Source: Brevibacillus_H sp041920465 (lineage in GTDB: Bacteria > Bacillota > Bacilli > Brevibacillales > Brevibacillaceae). Taken from it: a stretch of DNA of 64,000 nt. The notes under the pieces are model-generated. The model worked only from the letters and a program-made list of their open reading frames with translations, made no database searches and was not told the origin of the DNA. Position 1 is the first letter of the stretch. Each line of letters begins with the position of its first letter. Below are positions 34,336 to 43,172 of the stretch, one piece after another. The position numbers were made by a program, and so were the translations under genes. Where the stretch lies: assembly GCA_041920465.1 (NCBI GenBank), contig JBHGXW010000024.1:42575-106574 (forward strand). Direction: 5' to 3'.

Positions 34336-35307
34336 ATGAACATCAGAATACGTCCGGAACAGCAGCCTGATTATCACCGAATTGCCGAAATATATGCGTC
34401 CGCCTTTACCAAAAGTAATTCAGCCGTCGAAGCCGTTCTTGTAGCGGTACATCGGCAAAAAGCACAATATGATCCCGAGCTTTCCCTTGTTGCCGAAATG
34501 AACGGGAACGTGGTTGGTCATGTTTTGTTTACACCATACCAAATGATGCTATCGGGCCAGTCCGTTCCGGCAGTCGTTCTTTCACCGATTGCGGTAGACC
34601 CTGCCTGCCAGCTTCAAGGAATTGGAACCATGTTGATTGAAGCAGGTCTGCGGCGAGCAAGAGCCAAGGGATATGAAGCTTCCCTTGTGTTGGGGCATCC
34701 TACCTATTATCCTCGCTTCGGGTATGCTGCCAAAATGTTTGGGAATTGCAGAATTTCCATCCCTCTTTGCGAATGGGCAACAGGTAAGGACGTTTCTCAT
34801 CCGATAGTGAAGAGGCGGGTTGAACCGTCCGATCTTCCCGCGTTGCTCTCCCTTTGGGATTACTGGTTTCATGATTGCGACCTGGCACTTCGGCCGGGCA
34901 GTTCCATTGGAGAGTGGCTTTCCACCAACCGAAATATCATTTCCTTCGTTTTCACCCGGAATGAACAATTATTGGGTTATGTCCGCTATAACCAATCTTC
35001 ACCTGAGCAAATCCTTTCCTTTTTGGCAGCAGATAAGGAGGCGGCCGAAATCCTTCTATCTCACCACATTTCTTGCTATGTAAGCAGGACGTCGGCAGAC
35101 CAGCTAACGATTCAGGTACACCCCGATTCATCTGCGACCAAGGAGGTATTCGGCAGTTCCTATCAGGCGGTGGTGCAGCCCTGGGAAGCAGGGATGATCA
35201 AGCTCCTGCGCGAAAATGAGCTGGTGCGGGCCTATATTCAGGAAGTGTCTTCAGGGAACCGCAGGATCGGATTGGTCACCTGGCCGGTGGATTTTGAGGT
35301 TTGTTAA
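34336..35307 (+). CDS. GNAT acetyltransferase with C-terminal extension
   Basis: A 323-residue protein. The first 150 residues form a GNAT domain (SPIAVDPACQLQGIGTMLIEAGLRRA contains the acetyl-CoA loop; GHPTYYPRFGYA is the YhbS-type motif). The remainder is a second region with a weak GNAT-like pattern. The target is unknown. ATG codons at 34309, 34318 and 34336 are in frame; 34336 gives the usual family N-terminus MNIRIRPEQQPD. Confidence 0.78.
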   Translation: MNIRIRPEQQPDYHRIAEIYASAFTKSNSAVEAVLVAVHRQKAQYDPELSLVAEMNGNVVGHVLFTPYQMMLSGQSVPAVVLSPIAVDPACQLQGIGTMLIEAGLRRARAKGYEASLVLGHPTYYPRFGYAAKMFGNCRISIPLCEWATGKDVSHPIVKRRVEPSDLPALLSLWDYWFHDCDLALRPGSSIGEWLSTNRNIISFVFTRNEQLLGYVRYNQSSPEQILSFLAADKEAAEILLSHHISCYVSRTSADQLTIQVHPDSSATKEVFGSSYQAVVQPWEAGMIKLLRENELVRAYIQEVSSGNRRIGLVTWPVDFEVC

Positions 35308-35445
35308 CGAGTCTTTCACGAGAAGCCTGATTATCTCCGGGAACCAGAGTTGATCGTCACTCATTTGTTCCAGTTCGGCATGGGGAATCCATGTTGCCCG
35401 CAATATTTCTTGCCCGTCTGCCCTTTCGGAAGAATCACGACAAAC
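35299..35445 (-). pseudogene. 3' remnant of a Nudix hydrolase gene
   Basis: The minus strand encodes about 49 residues, including EILRATWIPHAEL and DDQLWFPEIIRLL, ending near 35299. This is the usual C-terminal end of a Nudix hydrolase with no Nudix box or start. The 5' part is missing and the frame runs into the end of the lysR gene. It looks like a deletion remnant fused to the LysR tail. Confidence 0.55.
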
Positions 35446-36304
35446 TGTTTTTGCAGATGTTCTGCACATGCCGGATAAACATCGCAACCGCTTTGGAAGT
35501 CGATTCCATAGAAGTGACGGCAAGCCCGAGGGAGCGGTAAATCGGCGGGTCAAACGATAAGACCGTCGCATGTGACAACTTCAAGGGAAGGGCCATTGAC
35601 GGCAAAATGGTAATGCCGAAGCCCTGCTGAACCATGGTGAGGATGGTGGCGGTCTCTTTCACCTCGTATTTAATGTCGGGATTGCAGGCTTTGAAAATTT
35701 GACGAATCATCCCTTCGCAGCCGCCTTTCGTCATAATGAAAGCTTCCCCACGGATTTCTTCGACGTCTATGGCCTTGCGCTTTGCCAACGCGTGGGAGGC
35801 TGGAACGATGATGTTCATCTCGTCATGCATGATAAACGTTGTCTCGAATTCATCATCAGGAAGGGAGACAAAGCCCACATCGACTGCTCCCGTATAAATC
35901 CAGTTGCGCACTTCCTGGTTGGTTCCATCCAGAAAAATCAACTCGATTCCCGGATAGCTGGCGCGAAACGTCTTCATGGCGTAGGGAAGCAATCTGGCAG
36001 AAACACTGGGAAAGCTGCCAATGCGAATCAAGCCCTTCGATAGACCTTTGTATTCCGATAAATCCTCTTGAATCTGCTTGGTGTGCCGCATGATCTCTTG
36101 AACGTGAAAAAGAACTTTTTCACCGGCAGAGGTAAGCTTGATGCCTTTGCGGTCTCTGATGAAAAGCGTGGCATTCAACTCCGACTCCAGATTGGAGATA
36201 ATATGGCTTACGGCCGACTGGGTCATTCCCAGCGTGTCGCCTGCTTTGGTGAAACTGCCTTCTTTGACGACAGCGAGAAACACTTCGAATTGAATCAGTG
36301 TCAT
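35435..36304 (-). CDS. LysR-family transcriptional regulator
   Basis: A 289-residue regulator with an N-terminal winged HTH (FEVFLAVVKEGSFTKAGDTLGMTQSAVSHIISNLE) and a type 2 periplasmic-binding-like effector domain. It is divergent from the aspartate/glutamate racemase gene at 36445, so it most likely controls that gene and itself from the shared 140-base region. Its 3' end abuts a Nudix gene remnant, so the last residues may not be native. Confidence 0.88.
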   Translation of the reverse strand: MTLIQFEVFLAVVKEGSFTKAGDTLGMTQSAVSHIISNLESELNATLFIRDRKGIKLTSAGEKVLFHVQEIMRHTKQIQEDLSEYKGLSKGLIRIGSFPSVSARLLPYAMKTFRASYPGIELIFLDGTNQEVRNWIYTGAVDVGFVSLPDDEFETTFIMHDEMNIIVPASHALAKRKAIDVEEIRGEAFIMTKGGCEGMIRQIFKACNPDIKYEVKETATILTMVQQGFGITILPSMALPLKLSHATVLSFDPPIYRSLGLAVTSMESTSKAVAMFIRHVQNICKNSLS

Positions 36305-36444
36305 GCAGATAAGCTCCTTTTCATGTTGATCGGGCCTACTAGCTTAGCATGAGTAATCGTTCATGCAAACCATGAGAAACCTTCATTTGATCTTCCAAAT
36401 GGAGGATTGTTATGATTTCTGTAAAAGACACGGGAGGAATACGG

Positions 36445-37137
36445 ATGAAAACGATTGGCTTGATTGGCGGGATGAGTTGGGAATCTTCCTTAGAATATTA
36501 TCGTATCATGAACGAAAAAGTAAAAGAAGAGCTGGGAGGGTACCATTCGGCCAAATGTCTAATGTATTCGGTAGATTTCGAAGAGGTGAAACAACTGCAG
36601 TACAGCGGAAATTGGCAGGCAGCGACCGACCTGATCGTTCAGGCTGCTGAACAAGTGGAAAGAGGCGGGGCGGACTGTCTTTTGATCTGCACCAATACGA
36701 TGCACAAGATGGCTGACGAGGTACAGGCTAACATTACGATTCCGCTGCTTCATATTGCCGATGCGACCGGCGCAAGAATCGCCGCCCGAAATATCCGCAA
36801 AGTAGGGCTTTTGGCTACCAGGTTTACGATGGAGGAAGACTTTTACAAAAACCGCTTAAAAGAAAAATTTGATCTGGATGTCATCATTCCCGACGAAGAT
36901 GACCGGAAAATCGTGCATAACGTCATTTATGAAGAACTGGTGTTTGGCCAAGTGAAGCAGGAATCCAAAGAAGAATACAAACGAATTATCCGTCAGCTTG
37001 TCGCGAAAGGGGCAGAGGGAATTATTCTTGGATGTACAGAGATTATGCTGTTAATGAATCAGGAAGATTGCAGCGTGCCCGTGTTTGACACGACCAGAAT
37101 CCATGCTGAGGCAGGAGTGGAATTTGCCCTGAGGTAG
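36445..37137 (+). CDS. aspartate/glutamate racemase family protein
   Basis: A 231-residue PLP-independent racemase. The two catalytic cysteines lie in LLICTNTMHK near residue 82 and in IILGCTEIML near residue 194. The N-terminus MKTIGLIGGMSWESS is the family signature for aspartate racemase/hydantoin racemase-like proteins. GGGAGGAA precedes ATG 36445. It is probably controlled by the divergent LysR. Confidence 0.86.
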   Translation: MKTIGLIGGMSWESSLEYYRIMNEKVKEELGGYHSAKCLMYSVDFEEVKQLQYSGNWQAATDLIVQAAEQVERGGADCLLICTNTMHKMADEVQANITIPLLHIADATGARIAARNIRKVGLLATRFTMEEDFYKNRLKEKFDLDVIIPDEDDRKIVHNVIYEELVFGQVKQESKEEYKRIIRQLVAKGAEGIILGCTEIMLLMNQEDCSVPVFDTTRIHAEAGVEFALR

Positions 37138-37170
37138 CCTCTTGTATCCCGTCAAATACCAAAAGATTAA

Positions 37171-37229
37171 AAGAGACCATTTTTCCAGCCATAGCACTTG
37201 GCAGTACACAGGCGGAAAAATGGTCTCTT
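37171..37229. repeat. perfect 16-bp inverted repeat
   Basis: AAGAGACCATTTTTCC at 37171-37186 and its exact complement at 37214-37229 enclose 27 bases. It lies between convergent genes. It could be a bidirectional terminator, although no T run follows the stem. Confidence 0.7.
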
Positions 37230-37234
37230 CGCCG

Positions 37235-37867
37235 TTAAACCTTCAGATTGGCATCCATGCGTTGTGTAAAGGAGCGTCTGGGCAGTTTCCACTGATAATG
37301 GACACTAACCATTCGAAATACCACAATCAGCGCAAACAGGATGTACAATTGGACCGGCTGTTCATTGTTTACCCAGCCCTGTTGAATGACAAGTCCGGCG
37401 AGCATGGCCCAAACCGCATAAATCTCTTCACGCAGGACAAGCGGCTTTCGTCCTGCCAATATGTCACGGATGATACCTCCGCCAATTCCTGTCATCATGG
37501 CGGCTACCATGACGGCACTCAGCGGATGCTGCATCTGCGTTGCATAGAGTGCGCCTTGAATGGCAAACGCCGACAAACCGATTGCGTCAAAAAAAGATTC
37601 CCAGCGCTTCCAACGCCAAATCCAGCTGCTCGGCAGCAAAAAAACAACCGTCATGGCAATCAGCGCTATCTTAAGCAAAATACCCTGCTCCCAAACACTT
37701 GAGACCGGCACTCCGATCAGCAGATTACGGACGATTCCCCCGCCAAAGGCCGTAACCAATCCAAGAACATAAACACCGAGAATATCGTATTCTTCTTCCA
37801 TGGCAACAATTGCTCCGCTTACCGCAAAGGCGATTGTCCCGATAATGTTAAAAACTTCCCAACTCAA
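37235..37867 (-). CDS. TRIC/YicG-type cation channel family protein
   Basis: A 210-residue membrane protein with about seven helices in two repeats, each with a Gly-rich kink (FGGGIVRNLLIG near residue 40 and IGGGIIRDILAG near residue 123). This is the bacterial TRIC (formerly UPF0126/YicG) family of trimeric potassium-permeable channels. The likely start is TTG 37867, giving the family N-terminus MSWEVFNIIGT with AGAAAGGA upstream. An ATG at 37891 has no ribosome site. Confidence 0.82.
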   Translation of the reverse strand: MSWEVFNIIGTIAFAVSGAIVAMEEEYDILGVYVLGLVTAFGGGIVRNLLIGVPVSSVWEQGILLKIALIAMTVVFLLPSSWIWRWKRWESFFDAIGLSAFAIQGALYATQMQHPLSAVMVAAMMTGIGGGIIRDILAGRKPLVLREEIYAVWAMLAGLVIQQGWVNNEQPVQLYILFALIVVFRMVSVHYQWKLPRRSFTQRMDANLKV

Positions 37868-38091
37868 ACTCTGCAAATCCTTTCTGCACATATTTCCGCT
37901 CTTTGGCGCATGTTTTTTGGCTGTATAAAAAACTATCACTATTTTCCCGAGAATTCCACTAGGAATATTCTGGAATCAAAAGAATTACCGGAAATTCACT
38001 AGAGATTTTATCCCATTCTTGGTGTATATCTTGATTGTAAGCTTGTACCGAGCCATTCCAAAACCAAACATCATGAGAGGGGAACCTAAAG

Positions 38092-39615
38092 ATGAATGCT
38101 CGATTCCCAAAAAATAAAGCGACGGCATTGTTGCTAGCCGCGTTGTTGACCACTTCGTTCCAGCCTGCCTGGGCGGCTTCGGCTGATCAAGCCGCAGCAA
38201 GCAGCCAGCAAGCGCCGATCCGGCAAGCACAGACTGCCAAGCAGCTCCAGGAAATCCGAATTCAGATCAACGGCAAGAGTGTTTCTTCAACCGACGCGAA
38301 GCCGTTCATTGATTCCGCCCATAGCCGGACAATGGTTCCACTGCGTCTGATCAGCGAGGAACTGGGAGCAAAGGTAGATTGGAACGGGGCTAGTCAGGTA
38401 GTAACCATCTCCCAGGCCAATACGGTTATCCGTTTGTCATTGCATGAAAAAATGGCGGATGTAGGCGGGAAGAAGGTTGAACTGGATGCTCTGCCTGTCC
38501 TGAAAAACGGGCGTACCTTCGTACCGTTGCGATTTATCGGGGAGACACTTGGCGCCGATGTAAGCTGGGATCAGGAGCACAAAACCGTCAGCATCGTGAC
38601 AACTATTCCTTCCGTTGTTCTGACTATTGATCAAGCCATTCAGCTTGCGCTCAAGAACAATACCGATTTGCAAACTTTGCGGATAGATGCCGATTCGGCC
38701 GATCTGAATGCGCGTTTGGTAAATGCCAAGGTGAAGGACATCCCAAGCGATTTCATTGAATCACTTGATCTGGCCCAACAAAAGTACGTGAATCAGGCAA
38801 AAGCGGAAATGGCCAAAAAAGTAAATCAACTGTATGTGAAGGCGACGGAAAGCAACATTCGTCTGGGTGCGCAAAAAGCTTACTACGACCTGTTAAATGC
38901 CAGAGCCGAACTGCAAAGCAAAGAGCAAGCAATGCTTCGGGCAGAAACCCAGCGCAAAGTGGCAGAAGCTTCATTCAAGGCAGGGGTAAGAGCCAAGGTT
39001 GATGTTCTGCAGGCGCAAGCGGCGGAAGCGGGAGCCAAAGCCCAACTGGCCGTAGCCCAAAATAATGAAAAGATTGCTCAAATGAAACTGAATGCTTTTA
39101 TCGGCACAAACTTGGATAAACAGTGGAAGCTCTCAGATGACACTTTACATTCTGACGGGTTATCGGTATCACTCGATGAGGCCACAAAGCTTGCCTTGGC
39201 ACAGCGGGCAGAAGTGCTGCAAAAGCAAGAAGAGATCAAAGTGGCAGAACTGAATCACGACCTGATCGCCAAATACTCTTCTCTTTCCACTTACCAAGGT
39301 GAACTGAGTGATAATGAGGTGGAGAAGGCAAAAATTGCCCTCGAGGAACAGAAGAAAGAGATTACGGTTGAAGTGGCGCAAGCTTATCTGAACCTTCACT
39401 CTGGCCAAGAAGCGCTGGAAGCCAACGAAAAGGCGATGGAAGCGGCCAAGGAGAACTACCGCTTAACCAATCTCCGTTTTGAAAATGGAATGTCTACGAC
39501 GATGGAAGTGATTCAAGCGCAGGAAGAGCTGACCAACCGCGAAAACCAGTACCAAGCGGCGGTATACAATTATAATCTGGCGGTCATTAGCTTCGAGAAT
39601 GTGATGGGAAAATAA
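38092..39615 (+). CDS. secreted copper-amine-oxidase-N domain / TolC-like fusion
   Basis: A 507-residue exported protein. Residues 1-28 are a signal peptide ending AWA-ASA. Residues about 50-170 hold two copper amine oxidase N-terminal-like repeats (SRTMVPLRLISEELGAKVDW and GRTFVPLRFIGETLGADVSW). From about residue 178 to the end it resembles the TolC/outer membrane efflux family: TIDQAIQLALKNN, long Ala/Glu/Gln-rich coiled coils, and a second half-repeat LDEATKLALAQRAEV ending in LRFENGMSTTMEVIQAQEEL. A TolC fold in a monoderm host is unusual. It may be a wall-spanning partner for adaptor-type exporters such as those at 46-57 kb (inference). Confidence 0.82.
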   Translation: MNARFPKNKATALLLAALLTTSFQPAWAASADQAAASSQQAPIRQAQTAKQLQEIRIQINGKSVSSTDAKPFIDSAHSRTMVPLRLISEELGAKVDWNGASQVVTISQANTVIRLSLHEKMADVGGKKVELDALPVLKNGRTFVPLRFIGETLGADVSWDQEHKTVSIVTTIPSVVLTIDQAIQLALKNNTDLQTLRIDADSADLNARLVNAKVKDIPSDFIESLDLAQQKYVNQAKAEMAKKVNQLYVKATESNIRLGAQKAYYDLLNARAELQSKEQAMLRAETQRKVAEASFKAGVRAKVDVLQAQAAEAGAKAQLAVAQNNEKIAQMKLNAFIGTNLDKQWKLSDDTLHSDGLSVSLDEATKLALAQRAEVLQKQEEIKVAELNHDLIAKYSSLSTYQGELSDNEVEKAKIALEEQKKEITVEVAQAYLNLHSGQEALEANEKAMEAAKENYRLTNLRFENGMSTTMEVIQAQEELTNRENQYQAAVYNYNLAVISFENVMGK

Positions 39616-39623
39616 TCAGGGAA

Positions 39624-39653
39624 AAGAGCTTCTCCCAACGGGAAGCTCTTTTT
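39624..39653 (+). terminator. rho-independent terminator
   Basis: AAGAGCTTC / GAAGCTCTT stem with a T run after it, downstream of the TolC-like gene. Confidence 0.85.
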
Positions 39654-39705
39654 CTATGGTATGATAATAGAGGAATCAATAGAAAGGCAAAAAGGGGAAA
39701 AGAGT

Positions 39706-41547
39706 ATGGATGTTACACCTGATAAGCAAAATATTGAAAAGGTTTTCTCAAATACAACCTATTATATAGATTTTTATCAGAGACAATATAAATGGAATGA
39801 TGAGCCGGTAAAGAGACTGCTGGACGATATCTTTTATAAATTTAACACCGAATATGTTCGTTGGAAGGACAGCGACATTGAACTGGATAAACTTGTGGAA
39901 AAATACTCCTGGTATTATCTCAATACATACGTAACCAATCGTGTCGATGGGAAGCTGTATATTGTGGATGGGCAGCAAAGACTGACCACTCTTACACTGA
40001 TTTTGATCAAGCTAAGACATAAAGCCAAGCAAATGCAATCAGCGTTGGAAGGGTGGATTTCCTCCTTAATTGCCGGTCAGTCGGGATTCAAAAAAGAATT
40101 CTGGATGAACCATGAGCAGCACAAGGGCACGATCTCTGCTCTTTATGACGGACAAGAATTGGATAAGATCGATACCTCAAGCGGGATTACCTCCGTCAAC
40201 CTGGTTGCCAATTACAAAACGATTTCCGGCTACCTGGACAAGGAACTGGAGGATAAGCACAAGTTTGAAAGCTTCGTTTTCTATTTTTTAAGAAGATTGG
40301 TTTTAATCAATCTCAATGTGGAACAAACCGATGTGCCGATGATTTTTGAGGTGATTAACGACAGAGGGATCAAGCTGAAGCCATATGAAATTTTAAAAGG
40401 AAAATTATTGGGCCAGATCGATAAAGAAGAACTGGAGCAGTTAAACCTCAATGAGCTTTGGGATCAACAGGTGGGCAAAATCAATAATATGTACGATGAC
40501 GAGATTGATAATTTTTTCATCTATTTCTTGAGAGCGAAGTTTGCCAATACCGTTGGGGAAGCACGCAAGTACGACAAAAATTACCACCGTACCATGTTTA
40601 TGCCCGACATCGATCAAAAGCTGCACTTGCAGCATAACCCGAAGGCGGTAAAAAGTTTCTTGCAAAATGAGTTTCAATACTATACGGAATTGTATTATCG
40701 TGTTTTACAATATTACAAAAATCCTAACCAGGATTTCATTCACGTCTACTACAACGGCTTGACGGAAATGGACAGCCAGTTTTTGCTGATCTTGTCAGCT
40801 TGCCAGTTGAACGATCCGCAAGAAATAGAGAAGATTAAAATTGTATCGTATGAAGTGGATCGGTTGTTTTCTCTGTTGCAGCTGCAAAAAAGCTATGACA
40901 GCAATGATTTTAACGAGGCGATATATCAGATCAGCGCTCAAATCAGGGGAATAGACAGCCATAAGATAAAAGCTGTCTTTGACCAATACCTGTTAAAACT
41001 GTTGTCTGATGCGAGAGGGGTTACTTCTGCTCAACCCATTTCCTACAACTTTTTCAAGGATACGGGGATAGAATTGAACAAACGTTTCAAACGCTATTTT
41101 TTTGCCAGAATAGAACAGTTTATTGCAGACAATACTAATATGAAAATGAAACACTCCCTGTATGATTTGGTGGCCAATACCGGCTCGGTAAACGGATTTC
41201 ATATCGAGCATATTCTGGCAGACAATGCGGAAAATTTAAAGGCATTTGGCAATGATCAGGAACTGTTTGAGCGGGAACGAAACAGACTGGGCGGACTTCT
41301 TCTGTTGAAAGGAAAAGATAACATTTCCAGCAATAACGAACCGTTTCACAAGAAGCTGGAAACGTACGCAAACACCCTTTACTGGAATGAAACACTCAGA
41401 CAGGACAGTTATAAATCAAAATTAGATTTTTCCAACATGATAAAGAAATTCAACCTTCAGTTTCGGCCAATGGACACATTTGGACCGGCAGAATTGGAGG
41501 AGCGGCATAAGCTGCTGTTTGATTTAATTGAAATTATTTGGGCATAA
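39706..41547 (+). CDS. DUF262-DUF1524 protein (GmrSD-like, possible defence)
   Basis: A 613-residue protein. The N-terminal DUF262 (ParB-like) domain has YYIDFYQRQYKWNDEPVKRLLDDI and the nucleotide-binding motif IVDGQQRLTTLTL near residue 87. The C-terminal third has a DUF1524 HNH-type nuclease motif, FHIEHILADN near residue 505, followed by an Asn-containing region (RNRLGGLLLLKGKDNISSNN). Fused GmrSD-type enzymes of this layout cut modified phage DNA or act in related defence systems. It stands alone and its composition is more AT-rich than its neighbours. The start is ATG 39706 with AAAGGGGAAAAG upstream. Confidence 0.8.
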   Translation: MDVTPDKQNIEKVFSNTTYYIDFYQRQYKWNDEPVKRLLDDIFYKFNTEYVRWKDSDIELDKLVEKYSWYYLNTYVTNRVDGKLYIVDGQQRLTTLTLILIKLRHKAKQMQSALEGWISSLIAGQSGFKKEFWMNHEQHKGTISALYDGQELDKIDTSSGITSVNLVANYKTISGYLDKELEDKHKFESFVFYFLRRLVLINLNVEQTDVPMIFEVINDRGIKLKPYEILKGKLLGQIDKEELEQLNLNELWDQQVGKINNMYDDEIDNFFIYFLRAKFANTVGEARKYDKNYHRTMFMPDIDQKLHLQHNPKAVKSFLQNEFQYYTELYYRVLQYYKNPNQDFIHVYYNGLTEMDSQFLLILSACQLNDPQEIEKIKIVSYEVDRLFSLLQLQKSYDSNDFNEAIYQISAQIRGIDSHKIKAVFDQYLLKLLSDARGVTSAQPISYNFFKDTGIELNKRFKRYFFARIEQFIADNTNMKMKHSLYDLVANTGSVNGFHIEHILADNAENLKAFGNDQELFERERNRLGGLLLLKGKDNISSNNEPFHKKLETYANTLYWNETLRQDSYKSKLDFSNMIKKFNLQFRPMDTFGPAELEERHKLLFDLIEIIWA

Positions 41548-41555
41548 ACGAGATT

Positions 41556-41586
41556 GGGCGCCAGATCAATTGGGGTGGCGCCCTTT
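41556..41586. terminator. hairpin terminator, convergent genes
   Basis: GGGCGCCA / TGGCGCCC perfect stem (41556-41563, 41576-41583) followed by TTTC, between the DUF262 gene and the convergent secreted-protein gene. Confidence 0.7.
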
Positions 41587-41596
41587 CTTCCTTACG

Positions 41597-42157
41597 CTAG
41601 TTGTTTCCATCAAGCTCTTTGATCTTTTGCTTCATGGAGGCAATTGTCAGATTTTGAAACTGGGGAAAACTGAATTCGCCTAACGCTACTGTTTTTCCTT
41701 CATAAATGGGATAAACCCCTTGCCATAATCCGACGAGAGAGTAAAGATTCGTGCCCGGGATTTGCTGGAGAAAGCAGATATAATCACCTTCTGCAAGCGG
41801 TCCGGGATAGCGGTTGTTAAGTGGGCTTGATTTATCAGGCAGTGGTTCTACGCCTTCCGACAGCAGATTCACTAGGATGGGGGCCTTTCCTTTCAGAACC
41901 TGCTTTACATGATACTTTTGGACGAAATTCACGATGCGTCCATTGCCTTCCTTGATCGGAGTGGGATACTCATCATATGCTGTGTCTGACCATCCGTATA
42001 CAACCAGATGGGAGCGTTTGACAAGCTGCTGCGCATTTTGAACAACAGTCTTGTCAACCTGGATGCTGGTGTAATCTTTCTTTTTTGCCGTAGCGGTAAT
42101 GGCTGGAACCGATGTGCACAGCACGGCGATAAGGATAGACGAAAAAATTTTCTTCAC
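41597..42157 (-). CDS. hypothetical secreted protein
   Basis: A 186-residue protein with an N-terminal signal peptide (KKIFSSILIAVLCTSVPAITATA), so it is exported. The mature part contains LVVYGWSDTAYDEYP, VKQVLKGK and EGDYICFLQQIPGTNLYSLVG, a pattern shared by small secreted Bacillales proteins of unknown function. Start GTG 42157 follows GGGGTGAT; an upstream extension is less likely because the signal peptide would be internal. Confidence 0.68.
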   Translation of the reverse strand: MKKIFSSILIAVLCTSVPAITATAKKKDYTSIQVDKTVVQNAQQLVKRSHLVVYGWSDTAYDEYPTPIKEGNGRIVNFVQKYHVKQVLKGKAPILVNLLSEGVEPLPDKSSPLNNRYPGPLAEGDYICFLQQIPGTNLYSLVGLWQGVYPIYEGKTVALGEFSFPQFQNLTIASMKQKIKELDGNN

Positions 42158-42317
42158 ATGATCACCCCGTGTTTTCTTTTCACCACCACTACTTTTCCAC
42201 CTGACTGCTTCTATTATGTGCAAGGCGCGAAGAGAGAGATCAGCCTTTGTTATTTAGAACGGAGGTTGACTCGACATGAAACGATACGTTTTTTCGCTGA
42301 AAAGAGGAGGCATACAC

Positions 42318-43046
42318 ATGAATAATCAGCTTGTCGCACACCGCGGATGGTCCGGCTTGGCTCCGGAAAATACATTGTCGTCGATCAGAAAGGCGGCAGA
42401 GCACCCACAGATTGAGATGATCGAGATTGATGTGCAGTTGAGCCGTGACGGCATACCCGTCGTGATTCACGATTATACTCTGGAGCGAACAACGAACGGA
42501 TCGGGGCTAGTAGCTGAACATACCTTGCAAGAGCTGAAAAAACTTGACGCCGGTTCGTGGTTTCACGATCAATATGCGGGAGAGACCATCCCTACGCTTG
42601 AGGAAGTGCTGCAGGTGGCGAGTGATCATCACAAGAAATTGAACATTGAGTTGAAACGGGCCGGGGATTTGTACCCGGATATGGAGCAGCGGGTCATCGA
42701 ACTGACACGGAAGTATGCCCTGGAGTCCTCCGTGGTGATTACCTCGTTCAACCATGAATTAATACAGAAGGTAAGCCGTCTGGCCCCGGAGATAAAAAGA
42801 GGTCTCATCATTTACGGAATGCCCGTACTGCTTGATCAACAGCTTGCGGCAACGGGAGCTACCATTCTGTCAATGTGTTATCCTTATTTGACAAGCTCAT
42901 TCGTTCTTCCATTCCTTGAGCAAGGAATTGAGTTTATCGCTTGGACTGTAGATGACCCGAAGCATATGAAACAGGTAGCGGCGCTTGACGAAAGGATCGC
43001 CATTTGCACCAATCATCCGGATCGGTGGTATGACCTGAGAAAATGA
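42318..43046 (+). CDS. ugpQ: glycerophosphodiester phosphodiesterase
   Basis: A 242-residue GDPD-family enzyme that releases sn-glycerol 3-phosphate from glycerophosphodiesters. Motifs are AHRGWSGLAPENT (residues 6-18), IEIDVQLSRDGIPVVIHDYTLERTTNG with the metal ligands, LNIELKR, and a C-terminal WTVDD. There is no signal peptide, so it should act in the cytosol. AGAGGAGG precedes ATG 42318. Confidence 0.9.
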   Translation: MNNQLVAHRGWSGLAPENTLSSIRKAAEHPQIEMIEIDVQLSRDGIPVVIHDYTLERTTNGSGLVAEHTLQELKKLDAGSWFHDQYAGETIPTLEEVLQVASDHHKKLNIELKRAGDLYPDMEQRVIELTRKYALESSVVITSFNHELIQKVSRLAPEIKRGLIIYGMPVLLDQQLAATGATILSMCYPYLTSSFVLPFLEQGIEFIAWTVDDPKHMKQVAALDERIAICTNHPDRWYDLRK

Positions 43047-43074
43047 TTGACAAATCATGAGACAGCTCTAATAA
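43047..43074 (+). promoter_or_regulatory. promoter of the alpha/beta hydrolase gene
   Basis: TTGACA (43047-43052) and TAATAA (43069-43074), 16-base spacer, right after the ugpQ stop. Confidence 0.5.
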
Positions 43075-43172
43075 TAAGATTAAATCCGACTTAATTAATC
43101 GGTTTACTAAACATTAAAAAGAACAAACCAAGTATTGGATTTCTGGATACATTTGTAACGAGGAGTGATCAG

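Noticed and set aside
37142..37702. A 186-codon plus-strand frame
   Set aside because: It runs antisense to the TRIC-type channel gene, has low-complexity polar content and no domain; a shadow.
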